Source of the DNA: a virus
Direction: 5' to 3' (one strand)
DNA: 64,000 bases
Virus record (IMG/VR): IMGVR_UViG_3300041409_000066
Location: 1 to 64,000 of that record
Position 1 is the stretch's first letter. Each line of letters begins with the position of its first letter. Of the stretch, positions 48,318-54,639 are shown one piece after another. The translations under genes and the position numbers were made by a program. The notes below the pieces were generated by a model that was not told the origin of the DNA, did no database searches, and saw only the letters and a program-made list of their open reading frames with translations.

Positions 48318-48594
48318 TGCTCGGCGCCTTCAACTCGTAGAGGTGCCACACGAGCCCGGTCTGCGGGTCGAAGGCCGAGCCGATGTGGTCGGCGTCAGCC
48401 GGACCCCAGGGGATCTCGTGGCCGGTGCCCACGAAGCCGATGGTGCGCTGCACGAGCGGCGCTCCCTCCTCGACCTCGTACCAGACAGTCGGTGTGCCCA
48501 TCTGGATGGAAACGAGCCGCAGCGGCGCGTGGAAGGGCACGAAGATGCGCGTGCCTTCCGGCAAGTTGATCGGGTACTTGAGGACGCGCCTCAT
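48310..48594 (-). CDS. Small beta-rich phage protein
   Basis: 94 aa, ATG in an ATGA overlap. VLKYPINLPEGTRIFVPFHA, VSIQMGTPTVWYEVEEG and RTIGFVGTGHEIP match the outline of a widespread small phage family (K-Y-x-I-x-L ... W-x-x-V ... GTGH) with unknown function. Confidence 0.72.
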   Translation of the reverse strand: MRRVLKYPINLPEGTRIFVPFHAPLRLVSIQMGTPTVWYEVEEGAPLVQRTIGFVGTGHEIPWGPADADHIGSAFDPQTGLVWHLYELKAPSSG

Positions 48595-48968
48595 CGGCTG
48601 ATGATGCCGTGCTCGCCTCGGTGCCCGGCCTCCTTGTTGCAGTACGACTCGTCGCAGAAGTTGAGCAGCGGCGGCTTGGTGCCGAGCAGGCGGATCACGG
48701 TGTCCACCGGGCTCTCCTCGCCCTCGGGCTGGACCACGGGCGGACGACCGATTGAAACGAGGTGGGCTCGGAGGCGGTCGATCTCCTCCTGCGGGGTACG
48801 ACCACCTTGAACGGAGGTGGCGGGCTCGGGGTCGTGGTTCTTGCCCGTCACCTCCGTCCCCATCGGCTGGTCGAGCGCACCCTGCTGCTGCTGGTGCGCC
48901 GGGATGCCGGGCTGACCGCCCACGTCCTCGGTGCCAGCGGGGTTGGTCTGGGAGAGCGGTGCGGTCAT
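48591..48968 (-). CDS. Protein with C-terminal C-x4-GH-x-G-x-H motif
   Basis: 125 aa, ATG in an ATGA overlap with the small membrane gene. Gln/Pro-rich N-terminal half, a helix (EEIDRLRAHLVSIG), then CDESYCNKEAGHRGEHG at the end. Unknown. Confidence 0.7.
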   Translation of the reverse strand: MTAPLSQTNPAGTEDVGGQPGIPAHQQQQGALDQPMGTEVTGKNHDPEPATSVQGGRTPQEEIDRLRAHLVSIGRPPVVQPEGEESPVDTVIRLLGTKPPLLNFCDESYCNKEAGHRGEHGIISR

Positions 48969-49111
48969 GCGCAGTACCTCGTGATCTTGTAGGCGGGAGC
49001 GTGCTCGGCACGCAAGGTGTCGCAGCGGCGGTTGCCGCCTATGACGAACGCCGCCACGAGGGCGGCGATCAGGGCGAGGCTCGCGGTGATCGCGAGCAGT
49101 GTGCGGGTCAT
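48965..49111 (-). CDS. 48-aa membrane peptide, first gene of a unit
   Basis: ATG with GAGGAG upstream and a promoter-operator before it. LLAITASLALIAALVAAFVI is a membrane helix, then a polar region with two Cys (RRCDTLRAEHA, RYCA). Its stop overlaps the next ATG. Confidence 0.7.
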   Translation of the reverse strand: MTRTLLAITASLALIAALVAAFVIGGNRRCDTLRAEHAPAYKITRYCA

Positions 49112-49160
49112 CTGGCTCCTCTGACGAGCGGACTTTACTACCGAGAAGGTCCGTAGTCAC
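49112..49160 (-). promoter_or_regulatory. Promoter with operator and conserved leader
   Basis: -35 GTGACT, 17-base spacer within operator 49136-49156, -10 TAAAGT, leader with CGTCAGAGGAG before the ATG. The SD and leader motif are fused here. Confidence 0.6.
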
Positions 49161-49397
49161 CTACCGTCGCGAGAATGGTGTCGGGCGCCCGCAGGCGACC
49201 GCCTTCTCACACTTGGTGCAGAGCACCTCGCCCTCGGGCTTGGTGGTGCTGATGCGGGCGTTGAAGCCACGGACCTTGGATCCACACCACGACTGGTAGC
49301 GACCGGGGAGCATCGCGTGCCACGGGCCGGGGTTGGGCTGGTCGGTGCCAGCCACGCGACGGTTCAGGCGCTTGTAGCCATCCACGGTGTAGGTCAT
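49161..49397 (-). CDS. Hypothetical protein from a leaderless mRNA
   Basis: 78 aa. ATG six bases after TACCTT. YTVDGYKRLNRRVAGTD, PGRYQSWCGSKVRGFN and EVLCTKCEKAVACG: a H/C-poor start and a CxxC near the end. The TKxEGEVxCTKCxKAV pattern is seen in small actinophage proteins. Its TAG lies next to the next operator. Confidence 0.72.
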   Translation of the reverse strand: MTYTVDGYKRLNRRVAGTDQPNPGPWHAMLPGRYQSWCGSKVRGFNARISTTKPEGEVLCTKCEKAVACGRPTPFSRR

Positions 49398-49434
49398 GGA
49401 GGAAAGGTACTACAAGGATGCTTGGAGCCGCAAG
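49398..49434 (-). promoter_or_regulatory. Operator-promoter element, leaderless type
   Basis: -35 TTGCGG, 18-base spacer, -10 TACCTT, six bases, ATG. The operator (49408-49428) also supplies the TAG stop of the upstream GIY-YIG gene. Confidence 0.68.
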
Positions 49435-49835
49435 CCCCGACACACCGGGCAACGTCTGCCATGTCCGTGGTTCTTCATCCGGCGCTCCTCGTTGCGGTCG
49501 CCGTAGTAGATGGCGACCACCTTCCAGTCGATCCCAGCCTGGGTCACCGCGTCCATCAGGCGGGCTCCACGGCCAGCCCGGTGCAGCAGCAGCCGAACAC
49601 CGAGGTTCTGGGTCCACCCCATGTAGTGCTTGGCGTGAGAGAAGGGGCGGTCGAAGCAGATCAGGTAGACGACCCCTCCGCGCTGCTGTGCGAGCCGCAG
49701 GCAGGCTCTGCACGTCGGCAGCGGCTCCTCGGGTGCAGCGAGCCGGATGCGGCGCCCACAGAGCGCCTGGGGGCCGTCCACAACGTGAACGAGCCCGCCG
49801 AAGCGGGCTCGTCCATGCGTCCAGTCCTTCTTCAC
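49410..49835 (-). CDS. GIY-YIG-like endonuclease with N-terminal zinc motif
   Basis: 141 aa, GTG directly after the upstream TAG. Residues 1-45 hold LVHVVDGPQALCGRRI and CRACLRLA, a His/Cys zinc pattern. Residues 53-130 look like a GIY-YIG nuclease: GVVYLICFDRP, HYMGWTQNLGVRLLLHRAGR (catalytic R) and GARLMDAVTQAGIDW. Such enzymes cut DNA and are common as free-standing homing or repair nucleases. A ten-base hairpin lies inside its 5' end, and its stop is in an operator. Confidence 0.8.
   Translation of the reverse strand: MKKDWTHGRARFGGLVHVVDGPQALCGRRIRLAAPEEPLPTCRACLRLAQQRGGVVYLICFDRPFSHAKHYMGWTQNLGVRLLLHRAGRGARLMDAVTQAGIDWKVVAIYYGDRNEERRMKNHGHGRRCPVCRGLRLQASL
49789..49812 (-). terminator. 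UUCG-loop hairpin inside the GIY-YIG ORF
   Basis: Minus strand ACGAGCCCGC-TTCG-GCGGGCTCGT: ten perfect pairs on a stable tetraloop, 24 bases after the GTG. It may attenuate or terminate read-through, or shape the mRNA. No U-run. Confidence 0.5.
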
Positions 49836-50489
49836 CTAGTTGATCTCCACCGTCGTCGGAGCGAGCACCTGCACGTCGAGGCCGACCTCGACCAGGCTGG
49901 CAAGCGTGTCACCGACCTCTGACGGAAAGTAGAAGCCGACCTTGCCCTTGCAGAGCAGGGCGCACTTGTCGCCACGGGTGCGGACCAGGCTGCTGTCAGC
50001 GTCCGCCTCGTAGGGGAGCGCCTCAAGGCGCAGCGTCTGGACCTGCTCCTTCTTGGAGATCTGGCGGCGACCGCAGCCCTCGCACTGATTGCAGGAGTTG
50101 AACGCGCAAACGTGGGTCGGGTCAGCAGCGACGACAGCCTGCGCGGCCAGCCTGGCGTGGTACTCAACGCTGTCGAGGTGGCAGAGCACCGTCCGCTGGA
50201 TCACCGAGGCCAGGGAGTCGTGGTCGAGGTAGCCGGGGTTCATCGAGCCGTCAGCGGTCTTGTACGTGAAGTCGTAGCGCCCGACGCCGTGCTGGGTGAC
50301 CGTACCGACGTAGTTCTCGCGCAGGATGCTGGTGCCGATGTAGACGTGGTACTGGCCGCGACCGGCACCACCGATGTTGACGATCTCGACCTCGATCTCG
50401 CCGTGGTTGGAGAGGGCCATCGAGCCCTGCTTGACCTTGCGGCCAGCGATGGAGCGGTCCTTGAGGGTGAGGGCGCGGAACTCGGTCAT
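49836..50489 (-). CDS. 217-aa hypothetical protein
   Basis: ATG with AGGAG upstream and a full promoter-operator. N-terminal RALTLKDRSIAGRKVKQGS, then beta-rich (EIEVEIVNIGGAGRGQYHVY), a helical middle (HLDSVEYHARLAAQAVV), and CAFNSCNQCEGCGRRQ, a four-Cys site. C-terminal strands. Probably well expressed, being first after a consensus promoter. Not recognised. Confidence 0.75.
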   Translation of the reverse strand: MTEFRALTLKDRSIAGRKVKQGSMALSNHGEIEVEIVNIGGAGRGQYHVYIGTSILRENYVGTVTQHGVGRYDFTYKTADGSMNPGYLDHDSLASVIQRTVLCHLDSVEYHARLAAQAVVAADPTHVCAFNSCNQCEGCGRRQISKKEQVQTLRLEALPYEADADSSLVRTRGDKCALLCKGKVGFYFPSEVGDTLASLVEVGLDVQVLAPTTVEIN

Positions 50490-50557
50490 CGGGGTTCTCC
50501 TGACATGTGGGTGGCTCTGACAACAGGAACGATACTACAAGGATCCTTGTAGCCGCA
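50490..50557 (-). promoter_or_regulatory. Consensus promoter with perfect palindromic operator
   Basis: -35 TTGCGG, spacer exactly the 18-base palindrome CTACAAGGATCCTTGTAG (50535-50552), -10 TATCGT, leader GTTGTCAGAGCCACCC, SD AGGAG. The clearest copy of the family. Confidence 0.78.
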
Positions 50558-50590
50558 AGAGGCCCACCCGAAGTTCTCGGATGGGCCTCT
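50558..50590 (-). terminator. Terminator hairpin
   Basis: Nine-base arms AGAGGCCCA and TGGGCCTCT with a GC-rich loop, abutting the next promoter's -35 box. Closes the unit ending at 50605. Confidence 0.65.
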
Positions 50591-50604
50591 CTTGGGTCAG
50601 AGCA

Positions 50605-51078
50605 CTAGCCGTACACGACCTCCCCGAAGATGCCTGCCTGCACGATGCAGTCCGCTGCGGAGGAGTCGATCATCCCGCCACCGTCCGTAGGGTCAGCCGC
50701 GTTGGCGAGCACGTCGGTGAGGATGTAGCCGAGGATCGAGTCGTTGACGCTGGCCTGGCCGGAGAGCAGCCGCTCGATACCGAGCATCACCACGTCGGCG
50801 TCGAGCACGGTCACGAACTCCGAGCCGTTGCCCGCCTCGATCCAGTCATCCAGCGCGATCTGGCCGCAGCCGCTGGGGAGCCCGGACTCCGTGAAGGCGT
50901 CCTCGTGGTCGTAGCCAGCGATCCACGAGTAGCCCTGCTCGGACTGCTTGTGGTCGAGGCCACGGAACCAGTAGCCGATGCCGCCCTCGTAGGCGGTGAC
51001 GAGGATGCCCTCAAGGAAGTCCTCGGTCACGTTGAGGGTGACGGCCAGCGGGCGGGTGGTGAGGGTCTTGGTGCTCAT
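50605..51078 (-). CDS. 157-aa hypothetical protein
   Basis: ATG with AAGGA upstream. VTLNVTEDFLEGILVTAYEG, IGYWFRGLDHKQSEQGYSW, then FTVLDADVVMLGIERLL-like helices and VNDSILGYILTDVLANAAD: an acidic alpha/beta protein. The start pattern and the DxDVVxxGxxRLL segment are familiar from actinophages without function. Last gene before the terminator. Confidence 0.75.
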   Translation of the reverse strand: MSTKTLTTRPLAVTLNVTEDFLEGILVTAYEGGIGYWFRGLDHKQSEQGYSWIAGYDHEDAFTESGLPSGCGQIALDDWIEAGNGSEFVTVLDADVVMLGIERLLSGQASVNDSILGYILTDVLANAADPTDGGGMIDSSAADCIVQAGIFGEVVYG

Positions 51079-51111
51079 CGTGATGTCCTTCTTCGCAGGT
51101 AGGTGGGGGCG

Positions 51112-51435
51112 TCAGACGGACGCGATGACGGAGACGAGGCGCAGCATGTCGGCGGACGAGCCGTAGGCCCAGGTGCCGAGGTAGCGGTACGCCTGCCAGA
51201 TGTACGTGCCGCGTCCCGTCTCGCCCACCTCGGCCTGCTTGGTGAAGGGGTGCTCGGTGAACTGGACGAACTCGGCGCGGCGGTCGGTGCCCTCACCGAC
51301 GATGCCCAGGAAGATGGCGGGCTCGATGCGCTCGCTGCGCTGGCTGCCGTTGCAGAACATCAGCGTGACGTGCGTGCCGGGGGTGAGCCGGTCGATGCGG
51401 TCCGGGGTCTTCTTGGCGACGGTGGCGGTGCTCAT
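51112..51435 (-). CDS. Small beta-rich protein behind a promoter
   Basis: 107 aa, ATG with AGGAG six bases upstream. RIDRLTPGTHVTLMFCNGSQ starts a strand-rich domain, then ERIEPAIFLGIVGEGTDRRA and YLGTWAYGSSADMLRLV. Possible SH3 or OB-like fold. First gene of a unit with the gene after it. Confidence 0.74.
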   Translation of the reverse strand: MSTATVAKKTPDRIDRLTPGTHVTLMFCNGSQRSERIEPAIFLGIVGEGTDRRAEFVQFTEHPFTKQAEVGETGRGTYIWQAYRYLGTWAYGSSADMLRLVSVIASV

Positions 51436-51506
51436 GGGGTGCTCCTGGGGTCGTGAGGTGACTCTGACAACAGGAACGGTACTACAAGGATCCTTGGAGG
51501 CGCAAG
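51436..51506 (-). promoter_or_regulatory. Promoter with operator and conserved leader
   Basis: -35 TTGCGC, 18-base spacer in operator 51480-51500, -10 TACCGT, leader GTTGTCAGAGTCACC, SD AGGAG. Confidence 0.72.
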
Positions 51507-51509
51507 TAC

Positions 51510-51911
51510 CTACCTCGGAGCGTCCGGGCAGGCGTAGTGGGTGACCTCTGGATCGTCGTGCTTCGCCTCCAACTCGGAGCGCGTCTTCTTGCAGTACCGG
51601 CACGTCGGCACGCCGCTGCGAGGGATCAGGTGATGGGTGGGGCCGTCAGGGGGCCAGGGCGCCTTCGTGTCGCTCCTGGCTGTCCGTTCTGCGACAGGTC
51701 GCCCGCCGTGCTCCAAGACGGCCTCCACCACCATGTCGAACTGCTCGGGGTTGACGTGCATCGAGCCCGAGCCGTCGTCCGGGATGCTGACGGTGAGCAG
51801 CCAGCGGTTGTACGGCTGGGGCGACACCCTGGCGACGAACATCGGCTCGATCTTGCGCTGTGCCTCGATGGCCTGCTGCTCGGTGTCGAAGACGGCCCGG
51901 TAGAGGTTCAC
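51510..51911 (-). CDS. Hypothetical protein with C-terminal zinc motif
   Basis: 133 aa, GTG in a GTGA overlap. NLYRAVFDTEQQAIEAQRKI and WLLTVSIPDDGSGS suggest a ferredoxin-like start; CRYCKKTRSELEAKH...HYAC at the end is a CxxC...H...C site. Unknown. Confidence 0.71.
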   Translation of the reverse strand: MNLYRAVFDTEQQAIEAQRKIEPMFVARVSPQPYNRWLLTVSIPDDGSGSMHVNPEQFDMVVEAVLEHGGRPVAERTARSDTKAPWPPDGPTHHLIPRSGVPTCRYCKKTRSELEAKHDDPEVTHYACPDAPR

Positions 51912-52456
51912 CGGCCCTGGTCCCAGTGCGACAGGTCTTGGGTCGGCACGAAGGTGGAGTAGGGCGACTCGGGCCTCGGCATGGCCGCTGCCACAGCCCG
52001 ACCGATGCGGTCAGCCTCCTTCTGCTCGTGGTGCTCGTACAACTTGTAGCCCGCGTAGGCCACGGTGGCGGCGCCCATGAGGGCGGCGGCGTTCGGGTGG
52101 CGCTGATACCAGCGGTGCCTCCACAGGAACCACGCCATGAGGGCGCACCAGCCCGCTGACAGGCCGAAGCACCAGCCCCAGAGGTGAGGGAGAGGGGCGT
52201 AGCAGTCCGAGTCGTAGCCGTTGTTGTAGAGGTCGCTGCACTTCTGGGTCCAGTCGCTGCCCAGGTGCATGAGCCCCCAACTGATCGCGTTGAGCACGAT
52301 GACGATGAGGACGCTGCCGACGACCGCGAACCAGATCGCGACCGAGGCGTCGGTCTTCATCGGCTCACGCGGTGGGGCTGGCGGCGTGTAGTTGTAGGTG
52401 GCGATCCGGGGGACCGCTGGCAGTGACGTGATCCGGTGAACCGGCTCGATGCTCAT
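51908..52456 (-). CDS. Membrane protein
   Basis: 182 aa, ATG in an ATGA overlap. Three hydrophobic segments: AIWFAVVGSVLIVIVLNAIS (about 40-60), LWGWCFGLSAGWCALMAWFL and ALMGAATVAYAGYKL; a Cys pair lies in the loop. Could be an inner-membrane effector. Unknown. Confidence 0.72.
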   Translation of the reverse strand: MSIEPVHRITSLPAVPRIATYNYTPPAPPREPMKTDASVAIWFAVVGSVLIVIVLNAISWGLMHLGSDWTQKCSDLYNNGYDSDCYAPLPHLWGWCFGLSAGWCALMAWFLWRHRWYQRHPNAAALMGAATVAYAGYKLYEHHEQKEADRIGRAVAAAMPRPESPYSTFVPTQDLSHWDQGR

Positions 52457-52881
52457 GCTGTGACCCCCAGGTACTCGGCCAACTTCTCGGCCTCGAAGAT
52501 GGCCTCTCCGTTCCTGATCTCGACCGGCGGCATCTTCTGCTTGGCGGCTGCCTTGCGCAGCGCGTCAGGGCTCCACGTTGGGCCGACTGGCTGTTGTTCG
52601 CGCCACTCGGCCTCGGTCTTCACCAGCAGGCGGGGCTCGATGGCGACAGGCACCTTGCGCTGGCGCCGACCGGGGATGCGGTAGGCACGGATGCAGCCGT
52701 TGGTCTGGTACGGCACGTGGCCCTTGCCCGGCATGAAGCGGGTGGCTGTCTGGGGGTCAGCCACCCACTCGCCGTTCTCGACCCGCCAGCCGGGCTCGGT
52801 GTCCACGACCTCGAACACCACTCCGGCTGACGTGACGTACCGCTCGCCAGGCTTCAAGTCCTTGCGCTTCATGCCTCTCAT
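52453..52881 (-). CDS. DNA-binding-like hypothetical protein (possible excisionase-type HTH)
   Basis: 142 aa from the ATG at 52881 or 139 aa from the ATG three codons in. Residues 1-60 are SH3-like (PGERYVTSAGVVFEVVDTE). The C-terminal 45 residues, with KQKMPPVEIRNGEAIFEAE then LAEYLGV, are helical and loosely suggest an HTH of the helix-turn-strand kind, weak evidence. Immediately downstream of an operator in reversed orientation. Confidence 0.68.
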   Translation of the reverse strand: MRGMKRKDLKPGERYVTSAGVVFEVVDTEPGWRVENGEWVADPQTATRFMPGKGHVPYQTNGCIRAYRIPGRRQRKVPVAIEPRLLVKTEAEWREQQPVGPTWSPDALRKAAAKQKMPPVEIRNGEAIFEAEKLAEYLGVTA

Positions 52882-52884
52882 GTT

Positions 52885-52905
52885 CTCACGGGATCCTCGG
52901 TAGTA
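52885..52905. promoter_or_regulatory. Operator copy in reversed orientation
   Basis: The minus strand reads TACTACCGAGGATCCCGTGAG, split as TACTACCGAGG-ATCCCGTGAG; in other copies TACTAC is on the plus strand. No promoter boxes fit the adjacent minus gene, so it may be an operator without a promoter. Confidence 0.5.
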
Positions 52906-52914
52906 GAGCAGGGA

Positions 52915-53898
52915 CTAGCGGGACAGGGAGTAGACCTTCTCGGACTGCTTGAACGGCATGTCCTCTGGTCCCTTGATGTAGGGCGCAATCCAGATCTTGC
53001 GGTAGGTCACCGAGCCGTCCTCGGCCTTGTAGGGCTGGTTGCGCCAGTGGCCCCGCACGACCCAGCGGTGACTCCACTCGACCATCGACTCGCCCTCGGA
53101 GCGGCTGCCAGCGGTGCGGCGCAGTTGGACGACGGTGACGCGGCTCGGGAGGTTCATCCGGCCCATGCGCTTCTGCGTCCGGCGGTCCACCTCGGCCTCC
53201 TTGAGGGAGGTGACCGTCTGGTTGAGCATCATCAGCAGCGCGAGGATGAAGCGGGTGTCGTTGTCCACCTCGGAGGCCAGCGTCTGGCCCGTGCCGACAG
53301 CCCACTTGGCGTAGTCCGCCTCGGGCACGATGACCGGCGGGCCAGCCAGTTGGCTGTCCGCGATGAACTGGATGTGGTGGACGTGCAGCCGACCCATGTC
53401 GGCCAGTTCCTGGCGGCGATTGCTCGTGAGCACGTCCTTGTTGACCTCATCGCGGGGGTCGTTGATGTCGGTGTAGAACACGACGAGAGTGCCGGGCCGA
53501 CCGTTGGCGACGAGGCGCCCCCACGACATGGCGCAGGTGGTGACCGTGCGACCCCACATCTCGCGGGTGATGAGCGAGTCCTCGAAGATCACGAAGCCGT
53601 GGTCGGTGGGCCACAGGTCGTGGGCGAAGGAGTCGGTGTTGTCGAGCCCGGCGGACGCCCACCGCACCAGCGGCATCATCTCGGCGGTGACGAAGTACGC
53701 CTCACTCATGTTCAGCCGGACGACCTCGCGGGTGGTGAAGGCCCGCCCGTCCGGGTGGCCCTGGCCGTTGGTGTATTCCGGTCCGACGTGCTTGCGCATC
53801 ACGTCGGTGACGAAGTTCGTCATGTACCGCTGGTAGGCCCGCGTAGAGAGCCGGTCCCGCAGGATGGCGCGCTCATCGAGCACCTGCACGGGAGTCAC
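52915..53898 (-). CDS. 327-aa conserved actinobacterial phage/plasmid-type protein
   Basis: GTG in a GTGA overlap. Helical (DERAILRDRLSTRAYQRY, RRQELADMGRLHVHHI, NDTRFILALLMMLNQTV), and the C-terminus RGHWRNQPYKAEDG...RKIWIAPYIKGPEDMP is a pattern I know from actinobacterial plasmid and phage proteins of unknown function. It could be a replication or regulatory accessory; no catalytic motif visible. Confidence 0.76.
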   Translation of the reverse strand: MTPVQVLDERAILRDRLSTRAYQRYMTNFVTDVMRKHVGPEYTNGQGHPDGRAFTTREVVRLNMSEAYFVTAEMMPLVRWASAGLDNTDSFAHDLWPTDHGFVIFEDSLITREMWGRTVTTCAMSWGRLVANGRPGTLVVFYTDINDPRDEVNKDVLTSNRRQELADMGRLHVHHIQFIADSQLAGPPVIVPEADYAKWAVGTGQTLASEVDNDTRFILALLMMLNQTVTSLKEAEVDRRTQKRMGRMNLPSRVTVVQLRRTAGSRSEGESMVEWSHRWVVRGHWRNQPYKAEDGSVTYRKIWIAPYIKGPEDMPFKQSEKVYSLSR

Positions 53899-54065
53899 CG
53901 CGACACCACCGTCATGGAGCACTCGTCGGCGGCGGCGCTGCCCTGGATCTGGCCCACGATGTAGGACTTCACGTCCTCGCGGATCTCCTTGGCCCCCTCG
54001 ACGCCGTACGTCTGGGTCCACTCCTGCGGGTTCACCTCGACGGTGACACTGATCTTGACCTTCAC
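53895..54065 (-). CDS. Small hypothetical protein, first gene of a unit
   Basis: 56 aa, GTG with GGAGG upstream and a promoter-operator. KVKISVTVEVNPQEW starts a strand, then GVEGAKEIREDVKSYIVGQI helix. The N-P-x-E-W pattern with an acidic helix is common in actinophage small proteins. Unknown. Confidence 0.72.
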   Translation of the reverse strand: MKVKISVTVEVNPQEWTQTYGVEGAKEIREDVKSYIVGQIQGSAAADECSMTVVSR

Positions 54066-54137
54066 GATCTTCCTCCGAACAGACTGATGGCTCTGACGAG
54101 AGGAACGGTACTACCGAAGATCCTTGTAGTCAATGTC
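54066..54137 (-). promoter_or_regulatory. Promoter with operator and conserved leader
   Basis: -35 TTGACT, 17-base spacer, -10 TACCGT: the best SigA match. Operator 54109-54129; leader CGTCAGAGCCATC, then GGAGG. Confidence 0.75.
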
Positions 54138-54317
54138 GGTCACGGGGGCTGGGACGATGCCCTCCGGGGTGGTGATGGCGAGATCGGCCAAGAAGGCGCC
54201 CAGCGGATCACGGCGCTCGCCGGTATGGCACGGGCACTCGCACCAGGCCCAGTAGTCCAGCAGGAGCGCCTTGCACTCCATGTGCTGGCGCTTCAAGCAG
54301 GGGTCGCATCGCTCCAT
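54111..54317 (-). CDS. Small Cys/His protein ending in an operator
   Basis: 68 aa, ATG in a TGATG overlap. RCDPCLKRQHMECKALLLD and WAWCECPCH provide six Cys and two His in a double zinc arrangement of the CxxC...CxCxCH type. Its final codons DYKDLR and the TAG form the operator of the next unit. Confidence 0.72.
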   Translation of the reverse strand: MERCDPCLKRQHMECKALLLDYWAWCECPCHTGERRDPLGAFLADLAITTPEGIVPAPVTDIDYKDLR

Positions 54318-54637
54318 CAGACGCCCCGGTACACACCATCAGTGACGAAGCCGTGCATCCCACAGCAGCCCGGCCAGTAGACCGAGGGCGTGAGAGTCAG
54401 AGGCTCTCTCTGTACGACCGTGTGCGCAGCCGTGCCCCAGGGACACCAGTGCGGCGCAGTGCCCTTGCGGCAGTACGCCGCCGCCTCCTCGTTCTTCGGT
54501 TCGCACCAGTGCCAGAGCACGGGATGCGACTCGGGCTCGCCGTTGCGGTCGGTGAAGAAGACCGAGTAGAGGTCGTCGGACAACTTGGTGAAGCCCTCGC
54601 TCGGGGGCTGGCTGTGGTCGCGCCAGTTGTCGGGCAT
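54317..54637 (-). CDS. DUF6527-like small protein
   Basis: 106 aa, ATG two bases after the upstream TAG. SVFFTDRNGEPESHPVLWHW, CEPKNEEAAAYCRKGTAPHW and SVYWPGCCGMHGFVTDGVY follow the outline of small phage proteins ending in CGxHGFVxxG, which I associate with DUF6527; function unknown. Confidence 0.7.
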   Translation of the reverse strand: MPDNWRDHSQPPSEGFTKLSDDLYSVFFTDRNGEPESHPVLWHWCEPKNEEAAAYCRKGTAPHWCPWGTAAHTVVQREPLTLTPSVYWPGCCGMHGFVTDGVYRGV

Positions 54638-54639
54638 CG

